From contig JAKAYH010000134.1 of the NCBI GenBank assembly GCA_021826835.1, forward strand, positions 1 to 6,502: a stretch of 6,502 nt of DNA, written 5' to 3'. The DNA comes from Thermoplasmata archaeon (GTDB taxonomy: Archaea; Thermoplasmatota; Thermoplasmata; Thermoplasmatales; Thermoplasmataceae). Positions 1 through 6,031 of the stretch are shown here, in pieces; positions within the stretch are counted from its first letter, which is position 1, and each line of letters opens with the position of its first letter. The position numbers and the translations under genes are program-made. The notes beneath the pieces are model-generated. The model saw only the letters and a list, made by a program, of their open reading frames with translations, was not told where the DNA came from and did not search any database.

Positions 1-648
1 AGATCTGAAATGCGAGGTAAGCGAATCCACAATAAGCAGTTTAATCGGAAACTCCTTTCCAAGCTCAATTGCCCTCTCAGCCAGAAGTATCTGGTGATGG
101 GAATTGTACGCCCTTGCCACATGTATTCTCTTCAGAACAGTGTCAGGATCAGCCCCTCTTGCTTTTGACATCTGAATTATCCTTTCCGGCCTGAATGTGT
201 TTTCTGTATCAATGATCAGTACATCAGAATCAAAACCACCCTGTTCCACTGGCATTGTTGCATTAACAGCAGCCTGGTGCATTATCTGTGTCTTTCCTGA
301 ACCGAACTCGCCAAAGAACTCCGTAATAGACTGAGTTTCAAAGCCACCACCCAGCAGATTGTCAAGATTCTTGCTTCCTGTACTGAGCTTCAGGACGTCT
401 TTTCTTCTTTCAAGTATCTGTTCTCCTGTTTCGAAGTTACCAATATCGGCAGACTTTCTGGCAGCAGCAATTATCTTGATTGCGGTTCCTTCAGCAATAC
501 CTGCCAGTTCCGAAAGGTCCTTAGGAGAAGCAACTGCAATGGTCATTATATCATCCAGTCCATTCTCTCTAAGTTTCTCTGCTGTTGCCTCTCCCACTCC
601 AGGGAGATCTTCGATTGTCATTTTTTTCTCTTCTTTGCTTCCTGCCAT
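1..648 (-). CDS. radA: DNA repair and recombination protein RadA (N-terminal 216 residues, 3' end outside window)
   Basis: RadA is the archaeal RecA/Rad51 recombinase, which forms ATP-dependent filaments on single-stranded DNA and catalyses strand exchange in the cytoplasm. Visible are an N-terminal helix-hairpin-helix region at about residues 12-62 ([15 protein letters not shown], then [14 protein letters not shown]), the linker carrying the subunit-interaction phenylalanine (NFETGEQ, F72, with Gly where many RadA proteins have FxxA), Walker A GEFGSGKT at 113-120, the conserved [11 protein letters not shown] and ARAYNSHHQ segments, and Walker B LLIVDS at 204-209. The window edge cuts the ATPase core just after SHFRS, so DNA-binding loops L1 and L2 and the C-terminus are missing. 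No intein interrupts the part seen. The start at 648 is chosen because AGGGTG lies 5 nt upstream and an in-frame TAA stands 17 codons upstream with no other start between; an internal ATG at 621 is less likely. Family assignment is firm. Confidence 0.97.
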   Translation of the reverse strand, partial: MAGSKEEKKMTIEDLPGVGEATAEKLRENGLDDIMTIAVASPKDLSELAGIAEGTAIKIIAAARKSADIGNFETGEQILERRKDVLKLSTGSKNLDNLLGGGFETQSITEFFGEFGSGKTQIMHQAAVNATMPVEQGGFDSDVLIIDTENTFRPERIIQMSKARGADPDTVLKRIHVARAYNSHHQILLAERAIELGKEFPIKLLIVDSLTSHFRS

Positions 649-660
649 TTGTACACCCTG
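649..660 (-). promoter_or_regulatory. Shine-Dalgarno site of radA
   Basis: Read on the minus strand, AGGGTG (659 to 654) sits 5 nt before the ATG at 648. It supports the longer RadA start over the internal ATG at 621, which is preceded only by an A/G-rich coding stretch. It also implies that radA mRNA has a leader, unlike the near-leaderless large gene and small ORF next to it. Confidence 0.65.
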
Positions 661-734
661 ATTTCTTTCTTCTTTGGCTGCTTCTGTTTGGAATTTTTAG
701 GTTGTGACAAAAAACACCTGTAGAAGCCGTGTCG

Positions 735-746
735 ATTTAATTAAAT
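735..746 (-). promoter_or_regulatory. Candidate radA TATA box
   Basis: ATTTAATTAAAT is a perfect 12-bp AT palindrome about 90 bp before the RadA start. Used as a TATA box, it would put transcription start near position 715 and leave a leader of about 65 nt. An alternative box is CTAAAAATTC on the minus strand at 700-691, which would give a leader of about 20 nt containing the Shine-Dalgarno site. The sequence alone does not decide between them. Being a palindrome, the box has no intrinsic direction. Confidence 0.4.
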
Positions 747-772
747 GTTCCCGGTTTCTGTGATGTTTTCCG

Positions 773-799
773 TTTACCATTTACCAATTGAATTGGTGA
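773..799. repeat. Three-half-site array: tandem TTTACCA plus inverted copy
   Basis: TTTACCA occurs twice in perfect tandem (773-779 and 780-786). The second copy flows into an inverted repeat ACCAATT-G-AATTGGT (783-797, 7-bp arms with a 1-bp centre), so the third half-site TTGGTGAA points back. It lies about 35 bp upstream of the candidate radA TATA box and 10 bp past the stop of the small minus-strand ORF. The shape is that of an operator for a dimeric DNA-binding protein. A terminator is less likely, because no T-run follows the inverted repeat on either strand. The binding protein is unknown. Confidence 0.45.
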
Positions 800-809
800 A
801 TATAATACT

Positions 810-941
810 TTAATGAGCAAATGATCCAGTGAGAGCCCCATACGATCGCTCCCTATATTCTCCAAAGTATTCTTCTCCTAGAGATTCCAAACTACCTATC
901 AGATTAATTTCGCTTTGTACTAAATCTTTTGTTGTTGCCAT
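810..941 (-). CDS. Small hypothetical protein, 43 aa, divergent from the large surface regulator gene
   Basis: The ORF runs from ATG at 941 to TAA at 812-810 and encodes a 43-residue, acidic, soluble protein starting MATTKDLVQSEINLIGSLES and ending GALTGSFAH. I do not recognise a family. Support for a real gene comes from three things: a good promoter directly upstream (GGAAAG followed by GTATATAC, minus strand) with the expected start of transcription about 10 nt before the ATG; an ordinary soluble amino-acid composition with a likely amphipathic helix at about residues 5-32; and its fit to the otherwise empty space between two divergent genes. The opposite-strand reading over the same DNA has unlikely protein composition. 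There is no Shine-Dalgarno sequence, consistent with near-leaderless translation. It has no signal peptide, membrane segment or cysteine. It could be a small regulator, an antitoxin-like protein or a chance ORF. Confidence 0.55.
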   Translation of the reverse strand: MATTKDLVQSEINLIGSLESLGEEYFGEYRERSYGALTGSFAH

Positions 942-973
942 GAAAAATGAGAAAATGAGTTTTTTCGATCATC

Positions 974-986
974 GTATATACTTTCC
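974..986 (-). promoter_or_regulatory. BRE/TATA promoter of the 43-aa ORF
   Basis: On the minus strand, GGAAAG is followed immediately by GTATATAC, a good match to an archaeal purine-rich BRE plus TATA box. A start of transcription about 25 bp downstream falls near 952, leaving roughly 10 nt before the ATG at 941. The direct repeat GGAAATTGGAAAG overlaps the BRE. A small inverted repeat, CGAT-C-ATCG (966-974), lies between the TATA box and the predicted transcription start, where a bound repressor would block initiation. Confidence 0.6.
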
Positions 987-1007
987 AATTTCCGCTTTTT
1001 TCAGCAA

Positions 1008-1021
1008 TTTTTTTAAAAAAG
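1008..1021 (+). promoter_or_regulatory. Promoter of the large surface-regulator gene
   Basis: A run of seven T followed by six A (1008-1020) gives a TTTTAAAA-type TATA element. Transcription would begin about 26 bp after its centre, near 1041, so the mRNA would carry only about 7 nt before the ATG at 1048. AAGGT at 1029-1033 lies too far upstream of the ATG, and upstream of the predicted transcript start, to act as a normal Shine-Dalgarno site. Near-leaderless translation is therefore the simplest reading. Confidence 0.5.
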
Positions 1022-1047
1022 TATACATTAAGGTAATTCATTAATTT

Positions 1048-4000
1048 ATGAAAAAAATAGTTATTTTTGGTATATTGGTCATTCTGTTGGTCAATCTTGT
1101 TCCAGTAAGCACTGGGAATACCTATTCAGCTGGGACAGTTGATATGAGTGACTATAATCTTAATTTCAATTCATATAGTATAGGGTCATATCCAACCAAT
1201 CTCAGCTGGATCAATTTCCACAATGTAAGTCAACAGCAAAGCACCAAGATTTCTGTTGAAAATTCAAGCTTTGGAAAAGGCCTCCTGATATCTACAACCG
1301 CTTTCCGTAATGGGTCGGATTCATTCCTTGATATGGGAATGAACCTTTTCCAGAATTTTACAGTTAAAATAACATTCAGTTGGTCTGAAAACAACAGTCT
1401 TTCACAAACCGGGAATAACATATTTCTGGAAAATGATGCCAATAAAGTACTTCAGTACCAGTTTGGTAGCTATTACAAATTCAATCTCCTTTTGTCCACC
1501 AATAAAACATACCAGTTAGGAAAAGAACCATCGCCCTCAGAATTATATACGCTGCAGATTTCAGGAACTCATCAGGGAAGGAATCTGTTTGCAGGAATAG
1601 TCCCTGGTTTTAATAGCACAACGCACACTCCAATTCTTTTCATGAACAGGTCCCAGGCCCTTAACAACAATTACAGTTTCTTATTCGGAGGAGGGTTCTC
1701 TAGACTTACAATCTACAACATATATATCGAAAATGATATCAGTGGTTTTAGCACATTTGAGTCTGGACATTTAAAGACCTTTAATGAAACAAATATTTCA
1801 TCTGTTTATTTCTCAGGAATCAACGCTTCCCTATTTTCAGAACCATTAGTTGACTGGAAAGATAATTCCATTATATATGCGAGTGAACAGACTGGTCCTT
1901 ATCTATACAGCTATAATTTCTATAATAACACACAAAAAGACCTTCTTGGCCTGAATTCTTCTGAGCAGTTTATATCGACAGAAAGCACTTTTTATGACGG
2001 TTATTTCCTTATTGGTACTCCTTCAGGTTCAATTATTGAAGTTTACAATTATACCACCGGAGTTTTCAATCATTATAACATGGACTTCAACCCGGGAACT
2101 TATGCCAAGTTGTACATTTTGAAAGATACAGTATTTGTGCAATCAGAAAACGGGTCACTATGGATCTACAATACTACCTCAGGAAATACAGTCTCGAGCA
2201 TCTCCTTTCCCTCGGATGTTTTTCCTGTGCACTCATATTTGGGAAATAATTCGTTTATTACTGAGTTTTACAACAATACAACTGAAAACCTGTCTGTAAT
2301 AAAAATTTACCAAAACGGGAATGAAACTGTTCTTGCAACATATTATTTAGGGGAGGTTGATTTTAATCCGTCCTTCGAACGGAACGCTTCGCCTTCACTG
2401 ATGTCTGTAGCATCATATAACTATGGGGTCACCCCCTTATTCTATCTGCTGATGGGAGATGAGAACCTGCCATTTGTTTCGACTTCCAACTTTTCAGTGG
2501 CAGATAATCTTGGTTCAAGTCTATATGTCAGGAACAACACTGGAATTTACTTCATTGATCACAATTGCATTGCGTATACCAATGTAAATGCCAATTCACA
2601 GTTTGTGGCATTCGATAGAAACGGTTCCAGAGGACTCTCTATTGACAATAGAACCATAACTCTGTATTCAAATACTGGAAATCCTTTTTCACCCGATAAT
2701 ATCACCATAAAAAGCTCTGTTCCGGGCATTATAAGAGGAGACACCAGTATCAATTACACTGTCAACTCAAACCTAAACTATACCGTATCTGCAAAATTAG
2801 GGAATGTAGAGCTTTATCCTGAAAATGGGACCGTTAACATTTCTTCATCTTCCTTTGAAAACGGAACTCTAGAATTTTCCATCACCGCAACCAATATTGC
2901 TGGCTACACCTCAATGGTCAGAAAATCTGTGACTATAGACAATTACGAACCAACAGTCAAATTTAATTCCCAAAATGGTAGCCTTCTGTTTGAAGGTTCC
3001 AAAATAGAGTTTACAATAAGCAATATTCCGGGAAGCGTACACACTCATGTTAAGGAAGGGTCGGACATGCTTTTCAATTTTACAGGTTATGAGTTTAACC
3101 TGACTGTCCCTGAAAATACAGGCTCTCTCAGTGTTTCCCTGGAAATAATGGATCAGTTCGGACTATTGCACAATTTCACATACTTTTTCAATATAGAGAA
3201 TTTCAACAATTCTGGTTATAGGACCGATATTCTGCCTGGGGCATACCTTCCCCACGGAAAAATAAATCTCACATGGACCGGCACCTCAATAGCATCTTCT
3301 TACAACGTTACGTTGATTTCAATGAATAAGAGGATTGACTTCGAAACCAATGAAAATTATACGCACCTGAATCTTTTATCAGGCAATTATTTTCTTGAAA
3401 TTAACGCCACTACTACCTCTGATGCGACATTAACAATGCTGGAGGAATCATTTACAGTCCAGTCTTATAATCCTAATCTTACTGTGAATAGAACTTCGGG
3501 AAGATACTTCTCATTTTACGGAAATTCACCGAACGGAACACTTGTGATTAAGGCAAAAACCAACGTATCAAGCAGATTATGGCTCAATTACAGTTACAGG
3601 AATAAAAGTGTTGCATTTTACAGAGAAAATGGCACGTATCTGAATTACATCATAGACAGATCTTCAGGTCTATTCAAGGAAAATGGTCTCTACAATATAT
3701 CCATTAACGCCCAGGAAAATAGTGGCAGAAGTACTTCTATTCACTTCATCATTTCTGTAAATAATTCAATCCCCACTCTCATACCCGAAAACGACACACT
3801 TTACTTCAATACATCAACAGAACGTCTGCCCTTTCTGTTCCAGGACAACACCACTTACTGGTACAATACGAATGGGAATACCCATAACATTACAACTCTA
3901 AATGAGCCATATATAATTACCAATAGTTTCAGTACCGATATTTTACTTCACGCACTAAACAGGTGGCATGATTACAATCAGACATCTATTCATTTAATTT

Positions 4001-4794
4001 ACTCAAAGGAAAAACCAGAAATTTCCCTAAAAGCCTCTCCTACTGAATTGATCTGGTCCAGAAACCTCACTGTTTCATACAATATAACTGACCCGGTGGA
4101 ACTATCCAGTGTTGTTTTACTGATCAACAATCAGACAGGAATTTTAAGTAATGATACAACCGGCATATTCCATTATGAAGTGAGCGGAGATGGAAATTTC
4201 AGCCTTTCCATGACAGTCACAGATCGAAGTGGCAATGTGAACTCAACCGGTTATGTCATTGTAAAAAGCTTCTATTTCCCCGAGATAAAATCGATTCATC
4301 CAGAAGTGAAAAATTTTCTAGGTATAACCTATCTGAGAGCTGGAATAAAGGGAAAAGATCTGCAATCTGTTAATGTTACATGGAGCATGGGAGGAACGCG
4401 GATCGGCTCAGGCAACTCTCTCTGGACATTTTTAATGCCCGGTAACCATGTGCTCGTACTGACAGTGCATTATCATTCCAAAAATATCAGAGTACAGAGA
4501 AGAGTGTTTTCACTGGGATTTGTTCCGGAAGTCATTGGGATCTTTTCCATCACATCATTCCTTTTTTACCGAAAATATTGGGGAAAGGCAGATACAGTGA
4601 TGTCGAAGGAATTGATCAGCAATAATCTGGGAAAAACCAGGAAGGAAATTTATCGCATTGGAAGGAAATCAGGTTTGAGGAAGAGTACTGTTTCTGATAC
4701 AATAAACAGTATGCAGAAATCACGCGAAATTGTTCTGTTAAATGACCCTGATGGTGTAATTTATCTTATGGATCCTGGGTCTGCAAGTGAATAA
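1048..4794 (+). CDS. Giant sequon-rich surface protein with a C-terminal transmembrane helix and cytoplasmic winged-helix domain (putative membrane-tethered transcription regulator)
   Basis: This 1248-aa protein reads as an extracellular sensor fused to an intracellular DNA-binding domain. A signal peptide covers about residues 1-23 (MKK, then a hydrophobic core). Residues 38-230 resemble a LamG/concanavalin-like jelly roll (LNFNSYSIGSYPTNLSW). Residues 260-545 hold about six strand-rich, roughly 45-residue segments like beta-propeller blades (for example ENGSLWIYNTTSG). Residues 550-1145 hold about seven Ig-like modules with the pattern G-x-hydrophobic...D/N-x-x-G. A single membrane helix lies at 1154-1174 (GFVPEVIGIFSITSFLFY), followed by the basic RKYWGK and a short linker. 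Residues 1184-1243 look like a winged helix: MSKELISNNLG, TRKEIYRIGRKSG, STVSDTINSMQKS, then a wing REIVLLNDPDGVIYLM. I counted 64 N-x-S/T sequons, the last at 1109, and one cysteine (C507). The start is the first Met, close to the predicted transcription start. Ligand and target genes are unknown; the domain names are read by eye. Confidence 0.8.
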   Translation: MKKIVIFGILVILLVNLVPVSTGNTYSAGTVDMSDYNLNFNSYSIGSYPTNLSWINFHNVSQQQSTKISVENSSFGKGLLISTTAFRNGSDSFLDMGMNLFQNFTVKITFSWSENNSLSQTGNNIFLENDANKVLQYQFGSYYKFNLLLSTNKTYQLGKEPSPSELYTLQISGTHQGRNLFAGIVPGFNSTTHTPILFMNRSQALNNNYSFLFGGGFSRLTIYNIYIENDISGFSTFESGHLKTFNETNISSVYFSGINASLFSEPLVDWKDNSIIYASEQTGPYLYSYNFYNNTQKDLLGLNSSEQFISTESTFYDGYFLIGTPSGSIIEVYNYTTGVFNHYNMDFNPGTYAKLYILKDTVFVQSENGSLWIYNTTSGNTVSSISFPSDVFPVHSYLGNNSFITEFYNNTTENLSVIKIYQNGNETVLATYYLGEVDFNPSFERNASPSLMSVASYNYGVTPLFYLLMGDENLPFVSTSNFSVADNLGSSLYVRNNTGIYFIDHNCIAYTNVNANSQFVAFDRNGSRGLSIDNRTITLYSNTGNPFSPDNITIKSSVPGIIRGDTSINYTVNSNLNYTVSAKLGNVELYPENGTVNISSSSFENGTLEFSITATNIAGYTSMVRKSVTIDNYEPTVKFNSQNGSLLFEGSKIEFTISNIPGSVHTHVKEGSDMLFNFTGYEFNLTVPENTGSLSVSLEIMDQFGLLHNFTYFFNIENFNNSGYRTDILPGAYLPHGKINLTWTGTSIASSYNVTLISMNKRIDFETNENYTHLNLLSGNYFLEINATTTSDATLTMLEESFTVQSYNPNLTVNRTSGRYFSFYGNSPNGTLVIKAKTNVSSRLWLNYSYRNKSVAFYRENGTYLNYIIDRSSGLFKENGLYNISINAQENSGRSTSIHFIISVNNSIPTLIPENDTLYFNTSTERLPFLFQDNTTYWYNTNGNTHNITTLNEPYIITNSFSTDILLHALNRWHDYNQTSIHLIYSKEKPEISLKASPTELIWSRNLTVSYNITDPVELSSVVLLINNQTGILSNDTTGIFHYEVSGDGNFSLSMTVTDRSGNVNSTGYVIVKSFYFPEIKSIHPEVKNFLGITYLRAGIKGKDLQSVNVTWSMGGTRIGSGNSLWTFLMPGNHVLVLTVHYHSKNIRVQRRVFSLGFVPEVIGIFSITSFLFYRKYWGKADTVMSKELISNNLGKTRKEIYRIGRKSGLRKSTVSDTINSMQKSREIVLLNDPDGVIYLMDPGSASE

Positions 4795-4854
4795 TACAAC
4801 CGGGATTGATCTGCAGATGAGAACATTGGACAATTAAAGTTTTGAAATATGTCG

Positions 4855-4869
4855 GGAAAGTATTTTAAG
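4855..4869 (+). promoter_or_regulatory. BRE/TATA promoter of the 191-aa surface protein gene
   Basis: GGAAAG followed by TATTTTAAG gives a BRE plus TATA element whose predicted transcription start is near 4891, about 10 nt before the ATG at 4901. The first nine bases, GGAAAGTAT, are identical to the promoter core of the 43-aa ORF on the other strand. CAGGT at 4892-4896 could act as a weak ribosome-binding site. The promoter suggests the gene is transcribed on its own and not only by read-through from the large gene. Confidence 0.5.
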
Positions 4870-4900
4870 AATATTTTGTATTCGGCAATGCCAGGTATTC

Positions 4901-5476
4901 ATGAAGAAGATACAGGTCCTCGCTGCAGTAGCGTTCTTTTCAGTATTCCTTATTGCATTAGCTCCAGCTTCATCTGCGGCTCAAACACCAACGCTTACAC
5001 CACCGCCAGCTACTCTCCCATCGATAACCTACTACATCAATGGAACATCAACATACGACAGTATTTCCAACACTCAGTGGCAAGTGTTATTCCAGGAAGT
5101 CTTCAACAACCACAACTTTGTAAAGTATAACTGGAGCCAGAACCTCACTGAGGATCTCATTGTGTTCGATCTTTCATATACAGGCCTTAACCCTTACGGT
5201 AATGCATTGATAGTTTCACTTTCAAACATTGGTTCACCTACTGTGCAGAATCTCTCTAAGGCCTTTAACGCAACAAAAAATGATCTTTCACTGGTTAAAA
5301 GCGGCGGAAATGCCATAACCAACATACAGGCACTGAATGGAGGAGCCTATCCGGGATTCAGCTGGTCCAAGATTACAGTTAAGTCTCTATCCGCAGAATA
5401 CAGAGATGTCGGCATCATAGTTGCTCTCATAGCGGTAACTTTTGTGCTTTACTTCTACTTCAACCGCAAGAAATGA
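4901..5476 (+). CDS. Small type I surface membrane protein of unknown function, 191 aa
   Basis: I do not recognise a family. Residues 1-27 form a clear signal peptide (MKKIQ, a hydrophobic core, APASSAA as a likely cleavage region). A short Pro/Thr-rich stretch (QTPTLTPPPATLP, 28-40) follows, like a cell-surface linker. The ectodomain, about residues 41-168, has five N-glycosylation sequons (N47, N77, N81, N117, N123) and no cysteine. One transmembrane helix covers about 169-187 and ends in the positively charged NRKK tail, so the protein is anchored by its C-terminus with the bulk outside. It has the same overall topology as the large protein upstream but no cytoplasmic domain. It lies 106 bp downstream with its own promoter. 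It might be a partner, ligand-binding accessory or regulated target of the large protein, but only proximity supports that. The start follows the predicted transcription start closely and begins a classical signal peptide. Confidence 0.85.
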   Translation: MKKIQVLAAVAFFSVFLIALAPASSAAQTPTLTPPPATLPSITYYINGTSTYDSISNTQWQVLFQEVFNNHNFVKYNWSQNLTEDLIVFDLSYTGLNPYGNALIVSLSNIGSPTVQNLSKAFNATKNDLSLVKSGGNAITNIQALNGGAYPGFSWSKITVKSLSAEYRDVGIIVALIAVTFVLYFYFNRKK

Positions 5477-5489
5477 TTTGCAGTTAACC

Positions 5490-5522
5490 TTAAATAATTT
5501 AATATCCTGAAATTATTAATTC
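5490..5522 (+). promoter_or_regulatory. AT-rich promoter region of the RNase-Pelota operon
   Basis: Two candidate TATA elements lie here: CTTAAATAATTTAATATCC (5490-5508) and GAAATTATTAATTC (5509-5522). They would place transcription starts near 5521 and 5542, leaving leaders of about 43 or 22 nt before the ATG at 5564. Ribosome-binding complementarity before that ATG is weak (GATGAG at 5552-5557). The choice between boxes cannot be made from sequence. Confidence 0.4.
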
Positions 5523-5563
5523 TTCCATATCCACAATACTGTGGGTTACCAGATGAGATAATA

Positions 5564-6031
5564 ATGAAAGCTGAGAAATTCTATGCTGACAGTATGCTGG
5601 GAAAACTTACAAGATGGCTTCGCCTTATGGGTTTCAGTGTGGAATATGCCACATCAGACCTTTCCGATGATGAAATTATCAGTCACTGCACGAAGAACCA
5701 TCTATTTCTATTGACCAGAGACAGGGAATTGTCTCTCAGATACAGAGAATCCTTTTACATGGAATCTGACATTTACCTGGAACAACTGAAGGATTTTACA
5801 GCTGTTTTCAGGCCTGATCCGGAACTTTATTTTACACGATGCCCCATCTGCAATGGTTCCTTGATACAGACTAAAATCGAGGATTACACTGGAAATTTAC
5901 CTACTGGAGTCAGATTATTGCAGAAAAGGGTTTTCGTATGCAAAGACTGTGGAAAAGTATACTGGGAAGGAAGTCATTTTGATGCAATTTTAAAGAAGAT
6001 AAATGAAATCACCAAAGGGAGCCTATCATGA
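5564..6031 (+). CDS. Mut7-C family RNase (PIN-like fold) with C-terminal zinc ribbon
   Basis: The 155-aa protein matches the Mut7-C (formerly DUF82) family, a stand-alone PIN-like nuclease domain found in many archaea and at the C-terminus of animal Mut-7 exonucleases. The N-terminal part has the family hallmark FYADSMLGKLTRWLRLMGFSVEY (6-28), with D9 a probable metal ligand, a second acidic cluster at DDE (35-37), and LTRDREL (50-56), with D53 the next likely active-site acid. The C-terminal part is a zinc ribbon, C93-x2-C96 and C126-x2-C129, followed by the typical YWEGSHF ending with H138. Length is normal for the archaeal single-domain form. Function is expected to be cytoplasmic RNA cleavage, with the substrate unknown. 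The stop codon overlaps the start of Pelota by ATGA, so the two are translationally coupled. The family call is strong; the catalytic residue assignment is inferred. Confidence 0.92.
   Translation: MKAEKFYADSMLGKLTRWLRLMGFSVEYATSDLSDDEIISHCTKNHLFLLTRDRELSLRYRESFYMESDIYLEQLKDFTAVFRPDPELYFTRCPICNGSLIQTKIEDYTGNLPTGVRLLQKRVFVCKDCGKVYWEGSHFDAILKKINEITKGSLS
6015..6027 (+). promoter_or_regulatory. Ribosome-binding site of pelA inside the RNase gene
   Basis: AAGGGAG (6015-6021) lies 6 nt before the ATG at 6028, within the last codons of the upstream nuclease gene. It fixes the Pelota start and, with the ATGA overlap, supports re-initiation or direct internal loading on a shared transcript. Confidence 0.65.

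Larger units (their letters stand above)
649..809. other. Intergenic region between the small ORF and radA
   Basis: This 161-bp stretch holds the radA Shine-Dalgarno site, two candidate TATA boxes and the TTTACCA half-site array described separately. On the minus strand a T6 run at 715-710, after the small ORF, could contribute to termination, but it also lies downstream of one radA TATA candidate. I see no further ORF of good composition. Confidence 0.5.

Noticed and set aside
359..661. Plus-strand ORF of 100 codons, Ser/Pro/Leu-rich
   Set aside because: It is the antisense reading of radA, whose motifs are unmistakable on the minus strand.
829..1044. Plus-strand GTG-start ORF of 71 codons before the large gene
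   Set aside because: Its composition is unlike a folded protein, it runs through the divergent promoter region, and its first part is antisense to the better supported 43-aa minus-strand ORF.
1230..1442. Minus-strand ORF inside the large gene (and a similar one at 2559-2753)
   Set aside because: Both are antisense to a strongly supported coding frame, with no promoter or ribosome-binding site and no recognisable motifs.
1048..4794. S-layer or adhesin protein as the main call for the large gene
   Set aside because: The domain make-up and sequons would fit, but the basic winged-helix-like tail after the membrane helix is not explained by a purely structural surface role.
4795..4854. Search for a terminator after the large gene
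   Set aside because: Only a TTTT run near 4840 is present, with no strong T-tract or hairpin. Read-through into the next gene cannot be excluded.
4849..5130. Plus-strand ORF overlapping the 191-aa surface protein
   Set aside because: It is out of frame with the gene that has a clear signal peptide and membrane anchor, and its start lies upstream of the predicted transcription start.
5531..5544. Short hairpin CCACA-ATAC-TGTGG before the RNase gene
   Set aside because: A 5-bp stem without a T-run is close to chance level. It is too weak to call a terminator or riboswitch, though it could sit in the operon leader.
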